NCBI GenBank assembly: GCA_002928515.1
Contig: PERI01000007.1
Span: forward strand, 1 to 64,000
Direction: 5' to 3'
Length of the DNA stretch: 64,000 nt
DNA from: Hyphomicrobium sp.
GTDB lineage: Bacteria > Pseudomonadota > Alphaproteobacteria > Rhizobiales > Hyphomicrobiaceae
Made by a program: the position numbers and the translations under genes. This document shows positions 43,476-53,494 of the stretch, piece by piece (the first letter of the stretch is position 1; each line of letters starts with the position of its first letter). A model generated the notes under the pieces. That model was not told where the DNA came from. It saw only the letters and a list, made by a program, of their open reading frames with translations, and searched no databases.

Positions 43476-45590
43476 ATGCGTCCGGCCTCCCTCAATCCAT
43501 TGTTTGCGCCAGCCCAGTCTTTGACCGGCATCGGTCCTAGGCTCGCTCTTTTACTGAAAAAGTGCCTGATCCTGCCGCCCGGCGTCAGCGAACCGCGTGT
43601 GGTCGATTTGCTCTGGCATTTGCCGACCGGAGTAATCGACCGGCGGGCGGAGCCATCCACGCGCGATGCGGTGCCTGGCACGATTGCGACGCTTCTGGTG
43701 CGCGTGCTGAAGCATAAGCCGCCGCCTCGCGGCAACAACAAAGTTCCTTATAAAGTCACCTGCGAAGATGACACGGGCCGGATCGATCTTGTGTTCTTCC
43801 GCGTCGAACGCGCGTTCGTCGAACGTCAGTTGCCGGAAGGCGAGATGCGTTATGTGTCGGGTCGCGTCGAACGGTACGGCGAAACGCTTCAGATGGCCCA
43901 TCCCGACTACATCATCGCACCGGAAGCCCGCGACGAGTTGCCGATGCTTGAGCCGGTCTATCCGCTGACCGCCGGGCTCTCGGGCAAAATCCTCTTGAAG
44001 GCTGCGCGACAAGCCGTCGATCGCGTCCCCGATTTCGCCGAATGGCAAGATGCGGCGTGGTTGAAGGCGCGCGGATGGGTGGATTTCAAAACGTCATTGC
44101 ATCGTCTGCATCGACCTGTTGATGCGCAAGACGTCTCTAACGGAAGCGCACCGTGGCAGCGGCTGGCATACGACGAACTGCTGGCCGGGCAGTTGGCACT
44201 TGGCTTGGTACGCCAAACCGTGCGCGCGCAAACGGGTCGGCGCATTTCGGGTGACGGCCACGTACGTGCGCGCATCGCCGATGCCTTGCCTTTTACACTC
44301 ACCGGGTCGCAGCGCACAGCTTTGAAAGAGATCGCTGAAGATCTCGAAGCGCCGCATCGCATGTTGCGCTTACTGCAAGGCGACGTCGGCTCAGGCAAAA
44401 CGGTTGTCGCATTGATGGCCATGGCGATTGCCATTGAGGCTGGAGCCCAAGGCGCGCTCATGGCTCCGACCGAGGTGCTTGCGCGCCAGCATTTGGAAAC
44501 GATGGCACCGTTAGCCGACAGCGCTGGCATCACAGTCGCACTTCTTACCGGGCGCGAAAAAGGCAAAACGCGCGAGGCTATCCTCGCTCGACTAGCCAGT
44601 GGCGACATCGATATTCTGATCGGCACGCACGCATTGTTCCAAGCCGATGTTATATTTCATGATCTCGCTGTCGCCGTGATCGACGAACAACATCGTTTCG
44701 GCGTGCATCAGCGCCTGGCATTGCAAGCCAAAGGCAGCAATGGCGGAACCAATGTTCTGGTTATGACGGCGACACCCATCCCACGAACGTTGTTGATGAC
44801 GCATTATGGTGATTTGGAAGTCTCTAAACTCACAGAGAAGCCGGCCGGTCGCAAACCGATCGTGACCCGCAAAGTCCCGCTCGAAGCACTGGAAAAATTG
44901 ATCGACCGCATTCGCGCACAACTGGCGGAAGGCGCGCAAGTCTATTGGGTTTGTCCGTTGATCGAAAGTTCTGACGTGTCCGATCTCGCCGCCGCAGAAG
45001 AACGCCACGCCCATTTGCAGCAGACATTCGGTGAAACGGTCGGGCTCTTGCATGGCGCTTTGCCCGCCAAAGAAAAAGACGAGACAATGGCGGCTTTCTC
45101 TGAAGGCCGCCTGAAAATTCTGGTCGCGACCACCGTGATCGAAGTCGGCGTCAATGTGCCCAATGCGAATATCATGGTGATCGAGCACGCCGAACGCTTT
45201 GGTCTTGCGCAGTTGCATCAGTTGCGCGGTCGTGTCGGCCGTGGGACGCGCGAAAGTTTCTGCATGTTGCTTTACAAAGCGCCCCTTGGCGAAACCTCCG
45301 AGCAGCGCCTATCGATGATGGAAGCCACCGAAGACGGTTTCAAAATCGCAGAGAAAGATTTGGAATTGCGCGGCGGCGGCGAAATGATGGGCGCACGGCA
45401 AAGCGGTGCCCCAGGCTTTCGTGTCGCAGAAGTGCCCGGATTTGATATGCTGCTGGCCGCTGCTCACGATGACGCGACCATGATTTTGTCTGCCGACCCA
45501 GACCTCGTAGGCCCGCGCGGGCAGGCGCTGAGATCGCTGCTGTATCTGTTCGAATGCGATGAGGCCGTGCGCTTATTCCGCGCTGCGTGA
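43476..45590 (+). CDS. recG: ATP-dependent DNA helicase RecG
   Basis: 704 residues. N-terminal wedge/OB domain (YVSGRVERYGETLQMAHPD near 125), Walker A GDVGSGKTVVAL near 303, DEQHRFG in motif II, TATPIPRTL in motif III, QLRGRVGRG in motif VI and the C-terminal domain. It drives fork regression and branch migration at stalled forks. Its 3' end overlaps the 3' end of the DUF502 gene by 18 bases. Confidence 0.96.
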   Translation: MRPASLNPLFAPAQSLTGIGPRLALLLKKCLILPPGVSEPRVVDLLWHLPTGVIDRRAEPSTRDAVPGTIATLLVRVLKHKPPPRGNNKVPYKVTCEDDTGRIDLVFFRVERAFVERQLPEGEMRYVSGRVERYGETLQMAHPDYIIAPEARDELPMLEPVYPLTAGLSGKILLKAARQAVDRVPDFAEWQDAAWLKARGWVDFKTSLHRLHRPVDAQDVSNGSAPWQRLAYDELLAGQLALGLVRQTVRAQTGRRISGDGHVRARIADALPFTLTGSQRTALKEIAEDLEAPHRMLRLLQGDVGSGKTVVALMAMAIAIEAGAQGALMAPTEVLARQHLETMAPLADSAGITVALLTGREKGKTREAILARLASGDIDILIGTHALFQADVIFHDLAVAVIDEQHRFGVHQRLALQAKGSNGGTNVLVMTATPIPRTLLMTHYGDLEVSKLTEKPAGRKPIVTRKVPLEALEKLIDRIRAQLAEGAQVYWVCPLIESSDVSDLAAAEERHAHLQQTFGETVGLLHGALPAKEKDETMAAFSEGRLKILVATTVIEVGVNVPNANIMVIEHAERFGLAQLHQLRGRVGRGTRESFCMLLYKAPLGETSEQRLSMMEATEDGFKIAEKDLELRGGGEMMGARQSGAPGFRVAEVPGFDMLLAAAHDDATMILSADPDLVGPRGQALRSLLYLFECDEAVRLFRAA

Positions 45591-46409
45591 TGGATCAGAA
45601 GGCGCAACGCTGCCAGCCGCCAATTGACTGAGCTCGCGCAATTTGGCTTGCGTCTCCGGCATGACAATCCCACCGGACAAGACGATTTTTGCTGCCTCTT
45701 CGACCGACATCGACAAGAACGTCACGGCGCGGCGCGGCACGAAGCAGATGAAACCGGTTGGCGGCACGATGCCGGTCGGCATAAACACCGACAACAAATC
45801 ACTTTCACCGCCGGGCTTCACCTCAGAAATTTCCCCGGCGGTTTCCCCCGTCACAAACACCAGCGACCACAATCCCTTCGAAGGAAATTCTATCAAGCCA
45901 ACTTTTTGGAAACTCTGGTTAGGACCGGCCGTAGAAATCACACTTTCAAAGATTTGCTTGATGGCGCCATAGACGTTGCGCACGATGGGCGTGCGCGACA
46001 TCATCAACTCGCCCGTCGATACCAAACTTCGGCCCAACAAGTTGGCCGCCAGCGCACCGATCAACGTCAACCCAACAATAGCAATGACAAGCCCAAGCCC
46101 CGGCAATGGAAACGGCAAATAGGTGTCCGGGTTGTAGGTCGTTGGCAGGAGCGGCTTGATCCAAGCATCGATCCAGTGGATCAGCCCCCACATGATATAA
46201 ACGGTGATCGTGACAGGCCCGACAATCACAAGCCCTGTCAAAAACGCATTGCGCAGGCGCGCGCCGAAATGCCAATCCGTTTGTCCATCGTCACTGGCAA
46301 GACGCTTCAAGCCCGCCGTCAATTGCGCAGGCGATAGACCGTTGCTTGGGGTCCTTACATTGGACCCGCCGACTTCGGGTAACTGTGGTGCATGTGGCGG
46401 CGTGGTCAT
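45573..46409 (-). CDS. DUF502 membrane protein
   Basis: 278 residues from the ATG at 46409; a longer frame to 46475 is open. Two membrane helices at about 54-75 and 96-118 enclose a short loop, then a soluble domain with SRTPIVRNVYGAIKQIFE near 137, the main DUF502 mark. Function not established; members are often encoded beside recG in alphaproteobacteria, as here. Confidence 0.88.
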   Translation of the reverse strand: MTTPPHAPQLPEVGGSNVRTPSNGLSPAQLTAGLKRLASDDGQTDWHFGARLRNAFLTGLVIVGPVTITVYIMWGLIHWIDAWIKPLLPTTYNPDTYLPFPLPGLGLVIAIVGLTLIGALAANLLGRSLVSTGELMMSRTPIVRNVYGAIKQIFESVISTAGPNQSFQKVGLIEFPSKGLWSLVFVTGETAGEISEVKPGGESDLLSVFMPTGIVPPTGFICFVPRRAVTFLSMSVEEAAKIVLSGGIVMPETQAKLRELSQLAAGSVAPSDPSRSAE

Positions 46410-46453
46410 GACAATCTCAAGGGTCGCGACGTCAAAAAAGTTCCGCGCAACCC

Positions 46454-47884
46454 CTAGTTTGTCACGACCAGACAATCGAAGCCACTGGTTCGCAGCTTAT
46501 TGCAAATACCGCGCGATTCCTCGGCGTTGGGATAGCCACCGACGCGAACCCGATAAAACGTACCCATGGTCCCGATCACGGCTTCATCGACCGTTGGCGA
46601 GCGGCTGTTGAAATCTGCCGCATGTGCCTGAGCCAATTGCTGAGCCAAAGACTCGGCCTCTGGCCGCGAACGAACCGCTGCAATATGCAGTTTATACTTA
46701 CCGCCTTTGACCGCTGGCTTTGGCGCAGGCGCTTTGGCAACGCTTGTGACGGGTTGAGCCTTTGACACGGGCGGCGCAGCAGAAGTCGATGCTGTCGTCA
46801 AAGATGATGGATTGTCAGGTGATGTCCAAGGCGCAGCAGGTGCCGGTGCAGCGGCTGTGACGGTGGCAGGCGCGGACGATGACGAACTGCCGCCGCCGAA
46901 CATATTCGAGAAGAAACCTGAAACGCTGCTTGCAACCGACGACGATGCTGCGGGCGCAGAACTGGGTTCAGTCGGTAATGCGGATAAAGCAGGCGCTTCA
47001 GCCGAGCCTGATGCAGGTGCAGCCGTCGTCTCCCAAGCGGATGCTGAAGTTGCCGCCAATGCGGTTTGCTGCGGCGCAGGCGCTGCTTGAGGAACCGGTG
47101 CGGCAGCTTTGGCAGCCTCATCATTACGCACCAGCGTTGCGACTGCCGCAGAATCGAGCCCACCGGAATCGACGGGAGCGGCAGCAAGTTTGCGTGCGCG
47201 TGCTGCCTCTTGGGCTTTCTCGCTGTCCGGCTGCTGGCGCGTGACCTGTTGAGTGGGCTCACTCGACCATGCAGATGTTGCAGCTTCCCCCGACGGTGCA
47301 GACGCGGCTGGTTGAATTGGAGCTTGCGTCTGCGCTTTGGCCTCAGCCTTCGTCACAGGTCTTGGTGCGTCAGGCCCTTTATTCGGATCAGCGGCCACAA
47401 CGGAATCTGGGACGGCGGGTCCATCGCCAAGACCGGCCATTTTGTAAGCGTCGGCGCGCTCAGCCATCGCGGCTTGTCGGTCGCTCTCGATCAGACCGTT
47501 CTTGAGCCACAACGCGCTCGTTAAATCGGAAATCGCCAGACCGGGTTTATTCTGGCGTTTGTACGCCAAGCCACGCGTATAGAGCGCGCGCGCCATGTCA
47601 CCGCTTGCCAGCCCACCGCCGCGCAAGGCCGTCGAAAGCTGATCGACGGCGGGTTGATATTTTCCAGACTGAAAAGATTTAAGACCCCCATCGTAAGCGC
47701 GTGAGGCCGCCTCTTTAGCGGCTTGCTTTTCAGCCGCGGGGCTGGGCGGCTCGGCTGACTTCTTCTGTTGGGCGACAGCAAAAGAGCCCGGCAACGCGAG
47801 CGCGAATAGACCTGCAAGAGCGACAGCACATACGCCCCGGCTGATCTGGTCCAAATCTATCTGGCCCCAAGCTATCCGGCTCAT
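46454..47884 (-). CDS. TPR and SPOR-domain exported protein
   Basis: 476 residues from an ATG at 47884 with GGGGA upstream. Signal peptide (Leu-Ala-Gly-Leu-Phe-Ala-Leu-Ala-Leu), TPR-like helices near 50-125 (SRAYDGGLKSFQSGKYQPAV and RALYTRGLAYKRQNK), a long Ala/Pro/Ser-rich linker, and a C-terminal SPOR domain of about 75 residues (YKLHIAAVRSRPEAESLAQQL, then YRVRVGGYPNAEESRGICNKL in shorter pieces). SPOR domains bind denuded peptidoglycan at division sites, so a cell-wall or division role is likely. Confidence 0.82.
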   Translation of the reverse strand: MSRIAWGQIDLDQISRGVCAVALAGLFALALPGSFAVAQQKKSAEPPSPAAEKQAAKEAASRAYDGGLKSFQSGKYQPAVDQLSTALRGGGLASGDMARALYTRGLAYKRQNKPGLAISDLTSALWLKNGLIESDRQAAMAERADAYKMAGLGDGPAVPDSVVAADPNKGPDAPRPVTKAEAKAQTQAPIQPAASAPSGEAATSAWSSEPTQQVTRQQPDSEKAQEAARARKLAAAPVDSGGLDSAAVATLVRNDEAAKAAAPVPQAAPAPQQTALAATSASAWETTAAPASGSAEAPALSALPTEPSSAPAASSSVASSVSGFFSNMFGGGSSSSSAPATVTAAAPAPAAPWTSPDNPSSLTTASTSAAPPVSKAQPVTSVAKAPAPKPAVKGGKYKLHIAAVRSRPEAESLAQQLAQAHAADFNSRSPTVDEAVIGTMGTFYRVRVGGYPNAEESRGICNKLRTSGFDCLVVTN

Positions 47885-48003
47885 GAAACGTCCCCTTCCC
47901 CGATGGTACCGTATTGAGAACACCGCACCTTTCGAAGTCACATGTAGGTCAAACAGCCGAAGGAGGCAAATTCAGGGCTTAAGACGCACCGATGTTGTCC
48001 CCG

Positions 48004-49824
48004 TCATTCCACTGTGACGGATTTAGCAAGATTGCGTGGCTGATCCACGTCAGTGCCCATAACAACGGCTGTATGATAGGCCAAAAGCTGTGTCGGCACA
48101 GCGTACAGAAGCGGCGTCGTAAACGCTGAGACGGTCGGCATCTGGATGTGGGCTGCAAGTTTACAACCGACCGAATCGGCAGGCGCATCGGATATCAGGA
48201 TGATCTGTCCGCCGCGCGCCGCGACTTCCTGCATATTCGATAAGGTCTTTTCAAATAGGTCGTCTTGTGGCGCGACGACGATGACCGGCACACGCTCGTC
48301 GATGAGAGCAATGGGGCCATGCTTGAGTTCACCGGCGGCATAGCCCTCGGCATGAATGTAGGAAATTTCTTTCAGCTTCAAAGCGCCTTCGAGCGCGATC
48401 GGGAAGCTGGTGCCGCGACCCAGATACAGCACGTCCGTTGCTTTCGACAACTCCTGAGCGATGTCGATGAATGGCTGTTCGTTGCGGATGATCGAAGAAA
48501 TATGGCGTGGGATCTCCATCAACGCGGCCACCAATTCCATTTCCTGCTGAGGAGTAATCGTGGCCCGCGCGCGGGCAATGGCAATCGCCAAACACGCCAG
48601 CACCGACAGTTGACACGTAAAAGCTTTGGTCGAGGCAACGCCAATCTCGGGCCCTGCCAGTGTCGGTAACGCAGCGTGAGATTCACGCGCAATGGTCGAG
48701 GTACGCACATTCACGATCGACGCGATGCGCTGGCCGTTGACTTTGCAATAGCGCAGCGTCGCCAACGTGTCTGCGGTTTCACCCGACTGCGAAACGAAAA
48801 CAGCGAGGCCATCTTGCGGCAAGGGCGTTTCGCGATAGCGCATTTCGGAGGCAACATCGATTTCGACCGCCACGCGTGCCGTGCGCTCGATCCAATATTT
48901 CGCGACAAGACCGGCGTAGTAGGCGGTGCCGCACGCCGAAATCGTCACGCGATTGATTTTGGCCAAATCGATCCCGAGATCTGGGAAATTGACGCGGCCT
49001 TCGACCATATCGATATAGTTGGCGAGCGTGTGCGAAATGACTTCCGGTTGCTCGTGTATTTCCTTCGCCATGAAATGGCGATGATTGCCCTTATCGACTA
49101 GCAATGAGCTGGCAACAGACTTGATAACCGGACGCTCGACACGCGCATTACTGCGGTCGAAAATTTCGACGCCGGCGCGACGCAACACGGCCCAATCGCC
49201 TTCTTCGAGATATGTGATCGCATCTGTGAAGGGTGCCAACGCAATGGCATCCGACCCCAAATACATTTCACCCGAGCCATAACCAATCGCCAATGGTGAG
49301 CCTTGCCGTGCGGCGATCATAAGATCGTCGTTGCCAGCGAAAATGATTCCAAGCGCAAACGCGCCTTGCAGATGTGTGAGGGCTTCCCGCACGGCGTCGA
49401 TGGGCGACAGACCGCGCTTCATTTCATCGGTAATCAGATGCACAACGGCTTCGGTATCGGTTTCTGTTTCAAACCGATGGCCTTTGGCTTCAAGCGCCAA
49501 GCGCAGTTCTCGAAAATTCTCGATGATGCCGTTATGAACCACCGAAACATTGGCGGTCATGTGTGGATGCGCGTTGCGCTCGGTCGGGCGGCCGTGGGTC
49601 GCCCAGCGCGTGTGTCCAATACCGGTGCGACCTGCGAGCGGTTCGCTCAGCAGCCGACTTTCAAGATTGCGTAATTTGCCTTCGGCACGACGACGTTCCA
49701 ACGCGCCATGCTCGACGGTGGCGATACCAGCAGAATCGTAACCGCGATATTCAAGCCGCCGCAGCGCATCGACCAGATTGGTCGCAACGGCCGATTTGCC
49801 CAGAATTCCGACGATGCCGCACAT
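48004..49824 (-). CDS. glmS: glucosamine-fructose-6-phosphate aminotransferase
   Basis: 606 residues. Begins Met-Cys-Gly-Ile-Val-Gly, so Cys2 becomes the N-terminal nucleophile of the glutaminase domain after Met removal. GHTRWATHG near 73-81 and two SIS domains (SQSGETADTLA near 345, LYLGRGTSFPIALEGALK near 470) follow. It ends PRNLAKSVTVE, the conserved tail. It makes glucosamine-6-phosphate, the first committed step to UDP-GlcNAc. GlmU lies 176 bases upstream on the same strand. Confidence 0.96.
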   Translation of the reverse strand: MCGIVGILGKSAVATNLVDALRRLEYRGYDSAGIATVEHGALERRRAEGKLRNLESRLLSEPLAGRTGIGHTRWATHGRPTERNAHPHMTANVSVVHNGIIENFRELRLALEAKGHRFETETDTEAVVHLITDEMKRGLSPIDAVREALTHLQGAFALGIIFAGNDDLMIAARQGSPLAIGYGSGEMYLGSDAIALAPFTDAITYLEEGDWAVLRRAGVEIFDRSNARVERPVIKSVASSLLVDKGNHRHFMAKEIHEQPEVISHTLANYIDMVEGRVNFPDLGIDLAKINRVTISACGTAYYAGLVAKYWIERTARVAVEIDVASEMRYRETPLPQDGLAVFVSQSGETADTLATLRYCKVNGQRIASIVNVRTSTIARESHAALPTLAGPEIGVASTKAFTCQLSVLACLAIAIARARATITPQQEMELVAALMEIPRHISSIIRNEQPFIDIAQELSKATDVLYLGRGTSFPIALEGALKLKEISYIHAEGYAAGELKHGPIALIDERVPVIVVAPQDDLFEKTLSNMQEVAARGGQIILISDAPADSVGCKLAAHIQMPTVSAFTTPLLYAVPTQLLAYHTAVVMGTDVDQPRNLAKSVTVE

Positions 49825-50000
49825 AGACGTTGATCCTTTAAGAATCGCTCAAGCTGTTAACGATTGACCGGACCGCCAGCCGATCTCAAGTCAAACACTG
49901 TTTCGTTTCGTCTCAAATGACGGCGATACCGCTCCATGAAGCGTCCAAATCCGAGAATGGTGGATGCTATGCAAAGGTCATGCAGAGTTTTCGGGCACCG

Positions 50001-51356
50001 TTAAGACTTCGCTTTGCGGCGCGACATCATGATCCGGAATTTCTCCGCCCAGCCGGGCCGTTCTTCTTGTTCGCAACGTTCTAATGCCAGAGCTCCAGGA
50101 CTAACATCCTTGGTGATCACGCTCCCTGAGCCAACGTAGGCACCGGCGCCGATTTTAACCGGGGCGACCAGCGAAGAATTCGATCCGATGAAGGCACCCT
50201 CGCCAATCGTTGTGCGATGCTTGGTAAAGCCATCGTAGTTGCAGAAAATTGTGCCCGCCCCGATGTTGGCACCCGCACCCACGCTACCGTCCCCGACATA
50301 AGCGAGGTGATTGGCTTTGGACCCTGAAGCCATGTCTGAATTTTTGACTTCGACGAAATTGCCGACGTGCACGTTGGTGCCGAGCTTGGCACCAGGTCGC
50401 AATCTGGCAAATGGCCCAACGCGCGCACCTGCGGAGATGTGTGCTCCAACGATGTAGCAGTTGGCCAGAATTTCGACGCCATCTTCGATTGTGACGCCGG
50501 GACCGATGAACACATTCGGTTCGATGATAACGTCACAACCGATTTTGGTATCGTACGACAACCACACAGTATCTGGCGCGATCATCGTGACACCATCGCG
50601 CATCAAAGCTGCCCGCTGACGCGTCTGCCAAATAGATTCAGCCGTTGCCAGTTGATCGCGCGCGTTAACACCGAGCACTTCGTTTTCGTCGCACGCAACC
50701 ACAACGCAGCGCAGCCCATCTTCGCGCGCCAGCGCAACCGCATCTGTCAGATAAAATTCACCCTTAGCGTTATCATTCCCGATACGCGACAGAAGCTCTG
50801 CCAGTCGCGGAACACGAAACGCGATCACCCCCGAATTGCACAGATCGATCTGGCGTTCATCATCACTGGCATCTTTGTGTTCGCGAATAGCTTGCAGATC
50901 GCCACGACTGTCCGTGAGTAATCGTCCGTAGCCGGTAGGATCTTTGGCGCGGAAGCCCAGCACGGCAACATGAGCGCCAGCATCGAGCGCTGCTGTCAGA
51001 TAGGTGAGAGTCTCGGGCTGCAGCAATGGCGTGTCGCCATAAAGGATCATCACATCGCCACTGTGATTTTGCAGCGCCTCGCGCGCTGCGAGCACGGCAT
51101 CCGCGGTCCCACGCTGATAGTGTTGCACAAAAATTTGAGCGGACGGCACATGCGCAACGGCCTCGGTGGCAACGGCATCCATGTCGGGCCCCACAACGAC
51201 CGCAACCGAGCGCGTCTCTGACTGTCCCGAAAGTGCCAGCACATGACCCAACATCGAGCGGCCAGCAATTTTATGCATGACCTTTGGCAAAGCGGAATTC
51301 ATGCGCGTGCCTTTGCCAGCAGCAAGCACGATCATCAGCAGTGGCGCATGACCCAT
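50001..51356 (-). CDS. glmU: bifunctional UDP-GlcNAc synthase GlmU
   Basis: 451 residues from the ATG at 51356 (a longer frame to 51446 is open). Pyrophosphorylase domain: VLAAGKGTRMNSALPKVMH near 9-27 and YGDTPLL near 101. Left-handed beta-helix acetyltransferase domain from about 250: repeats such as GCDVIIEPNVFIGPGV and GSGSVITKDV. It acetylates glucosamine-1-phosphate and uridylylates it. Together with glmS it covers most of the UDP-GlcNAc route. Confidence 0.95.
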   Translation of the reverse strand: MGHAPLLMIVLAAGKGTRMNSALPKVMHKIAGRSMLGHVLALSGQSETRSVAVVVGPDMDAVATEAVAHVPSAQIFVQHYQRGTADAVLAAREALQNHSGDVMILYGDTPLLQPETLTYLTAALDAGAHVAVLGFRAKDPTGYGRLLTDSRGDLQAIREHKDASDDERQIDLCNSGVIAFRVPRLAELLSRIGNDNAKGEFYLTDAVALAREDGLRCVVVACDENEVLGVNARDQLATAESIWQTRQRAALMRDGVTMIAPDTVWLSYDTKIGCDVIIEPNVFIGPGVTIEDGVEILANCYIVGAHISAGARVGPFARLRPGAKLGTNVHVGNFVEVKNSDMASGSKANHLAYVGDGSVGAGANIGAGTIFCNYDGFTKHRTTIGEGAFIGSNSSLVAPVKIGAGAYVGSGSVITKDVSPGALALERCEQEERPGWAEKFRIMMSRRKAKS

Positions 51357-51766
51357 GTCAGAACCCTTGGTGCAACCTTGCGTGGCAAGGCCAATTGTCT
51401 TTGTCGTCTCACGCGCGAGGCATCTGGAGACCTTTTGCGGCGACACTCAAATATAGCGATGGATGCCATAGCGCCCCGCCAAACCCTCAGCAAGCTCGGC
51501 GCAAAAACCTCAACACCACATCTCAGGACTTAGCCTCGTTTCCCAAAAATCTGATTAACAATCTGATATGTATCGGCGTTTTGGATTGTTGCCAGCTTGG
51601 CGCTATCCACAGGTTCGATCAACTCGGTGGCGATGTGACGTTGCGGACCGCAGGGGACTCACGCACGCTTCGGGGTGGTGGCGTTATCCTTAGAAGTGCC
51701 ACTGAAAACAGTCTGAACAGCTCTTGTTTTTTCATAACCAAGTGGTTGATTTTGGAACAGGACCCG
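51357..51766. other. divergent intergenic region, glmU / SPOR gene
   Basis: About 410 bases. An open plus-strand extension of the next gene to 51284 overlaps glmU and has poor composition, so it is not counted as coding. One near-DnaA box CTATCCACA is at 51603-51611. No terminator or RNA gene was recognised. Confidence 0.4.
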
Positions 51767-52594
51767 ATGCGCAAACCCGTCACTGAAACGCCAATCAAAA
51801 AACCGTCGATGTTCACACCCTACGTGCTGGTGTGGACGATGTTTGGCGCCCTATCCGTTGGCTATTTATCGGTTCTAGCGACATCTCCTCAATGGCTTGA
51901 TGGCTTAACACCATCGTTTGCGTCGGCAGGTTCGAACACCAACGCCGATCAAGACCTCACGTTGCAACTGACCGCAGATTTAACGCACGTCCGCGATAGC
52001 GTAACCCAGATACAGCTCGACTTGGCACGCTTGAGAACCGACGTCGATCAGATGGGTAGCCGCGATAGCAATTTTGCTGCCCAACTCGCAGCCTTGGAAC
52101 AACGCATCGTCGCAGCCCCAACGGGCACCCAACAGGTCGAGGTCCAAGCGCCAACGGCAGAGCCAACACCTGCACCATCGGCTGCACCCAAGCAGCCAAA
52201 GCTGCTCAATGCGGAAAAGCCGGCACCTGTGAAAAGCCAGCAGTCTGATATTGAAACCGGAAGCGTCGGCAAAACGGCGGCAGCTCCGGTTGGCGATGCG
52301 GTGTCGGCACCGCCGCCCGTCAAACCGGCCTCGAAACCAGTTGGTGTATATTTGTCTTCGGGAGCGTCTCTGGATAGTTTGCGCTTGAACTGGAGCGTAC
52401 TGACAGACCGAAACGGGGCGTCCTTGAAAGGACTACAACCGCGCTACACGAAGTCCGGCGATGCCAATGCGCCAAACTATGATCTGTTGGCAGGCCCCGT
52501 AAAATCACGCACGGAGGCCGAGCGCGTGTGTCAGGAATTGGCTGCTCAAGACGTAACATGCAGAGTTACAATTTTTGGCGGTAACGCGCTGTAA
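51767..52594 (+). CDS. single-pass SPOR-domain protein
   Basis: 275 residues from an ATG at 51767 with GGAACAGGA upstream. Cytoplasmic start, one membrane helix near 20-40, a coiled helix near 65-115 (Leu/Gln/Arg-rich, DLARLRTDVDQM), an Ala/Pro linker and a C-terminal segment (about 190-270) that resembles a SPOR-type domain: GVYLSSG, then YDLLAGPVKSRTEAERVCQEL and CRVTIFGG. A division-site or envelope role is plausible. Confidence 0.72.
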   Translation: MRKPVTETPIKKPSMFTPYVLVWTMFGALSVGYLSVLATSPQWLDGLTPSFASAGSNTNADQDLTLQLTADLTHVRDSVTQIQLDLARLRTDVDQMGSRDSNFAAQLAALEQRIVAAPTGTQQVEVQAPTAEPTPAPSAAPKQPKLLNAEKPAPVKSQQSDIETGSVGKTAAAPVGDAVSAPPPVKPASKPVGVYLSSGASLDSLRLNWSVLTDRNGASLKGLQPRYTKSGDANAPNYDLLAGPVKSRTEAERVCQELAAQDVTCRVTIFGGNAL

Positions 52595-52613
52595 TCTGTG
52601 ATGCGACGACTGA

Positions 52614-53360
52614 CTAGTATTCGGCTGCTTCAAGCACGTTGCACGCGTCGATTTCGCGATTTTGATAGCCGATAAGATACCAACGGGTGCGCTGTTCTGA
52701 CGTGCCATGGGTAAATTGCGCAGGATCGATCAATTGACCAGTGCCACTCGACCGCGCTTTGTCGTCGCCGATGGCATCCAGAGCTCCTAAAATCCCCGCA
52801 CGCACGCTTTCATCTTTGGCATAAGCCGGACTATTGCCAGCCCAAACGCCTGCCAAACAATCGGCTTCCAATTCAAATCGTATGACCAGTTCGCGCTGCA
52901 AATGCGGGCTTTCGCGCATCAAACCCGATAGCACACGGAAGCGTCCAAGGATTTTTTGTACGTGATGGCCAAGTTCATGGGCCACTAAGAATGCATAGCC
53001 TTCGTCGGCAGCACTGCCCAATCGTGACGATAAGCGATCCATTTCCGCGAGCGAAACGAACACCGTATTATTGCCCGAACAATACACAGGTCCGGTGCCG
53101 ACGTAGAGGCCGTAGCAGTGCGAAGGCCGCACAGCGGCCACGAAATTGATTTGCGGCAAATCGCTTTCGTAAAGACGCGTGCCGAGAATCTCGTTCCAAG
53201 TCGTTGTCGCATCGTGCCAGGCATTGGCAATCAAAGTTCGCATGCGCATTTCGCGCGCAAGCATATCGGCATCGGTATGTTGAACCGAAACAGGCACGCC
53301 TTGAGCTGACACACGATGGGCTGCAAAACTCATAGCGCCGACAAGCGCGACGCAAGCCAT
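52614..53360 (-). CDS. neutral zinc metallopeptidase, second tandem copy
   Basis: 248 residues from the ATG at 53360; the open frame runs further up into the preceding gene but no good earlier start exists. A hydrophobic export signal (Ala-Cys-Val-Ala-Leu-Val-Gly-Ala-Met) is followed by a protease domain with HELGHH near 130 and the third-ligand region ELEADCLAGVWA, as in the YpfJ/KPN_02809 family. It lacks the Gly-rich linker and N-terminal helix of its neighbour, with which it shares the domain and orientation, so it is a diverged paralogue. Confidence 0.75.
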   Translation of the reverse strand: MACVALVGAMSFAAHRVSAQGVPVSVQHTDADMLAREMRMRTLIANAWHDATTTWNEILGTRLYESDLPQINFVAAVRPSHCYGLYVGTGPVYCSGNNTVFVSLAEMDRLSSRLGSAADEGYAFLVAHELGHHVQKILGRFRVLSGLMRESPHLQRELVIRFELEADCLAGVWAGNSPAYAKDESVRAGILGALDAIGDDKARSSGTGQLIDPAQFTHGTSEQRTRWYLIGYQNREIDACNVLEAAEY

Positions 53361-53494
53361 AAGAACTGTGACAGAGTATCTGCCTGTCGCCTTACATCGC
53401 AGCGTCGCGCGGTTCAGATCACTGCTCCCATAGATGTGAGCGCATTGAGTTTGCTCATGTTGACAGTTGCGACTGTCCAAAGTACCTACAGCAA

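Noticed and set aside
47066-47524. Plus-strand frames within the SPOR protein, glmS, glmU and porin genes
   Set aside because: Long open frames on the opposite strand come from codon bias of the real genes and lack start signals and natural composition.
51603-51611. DnaA box CTATCCACA
   Set aside because: One single site with a mismatch and no AT-rich unwinding element; not evidence of an origin.
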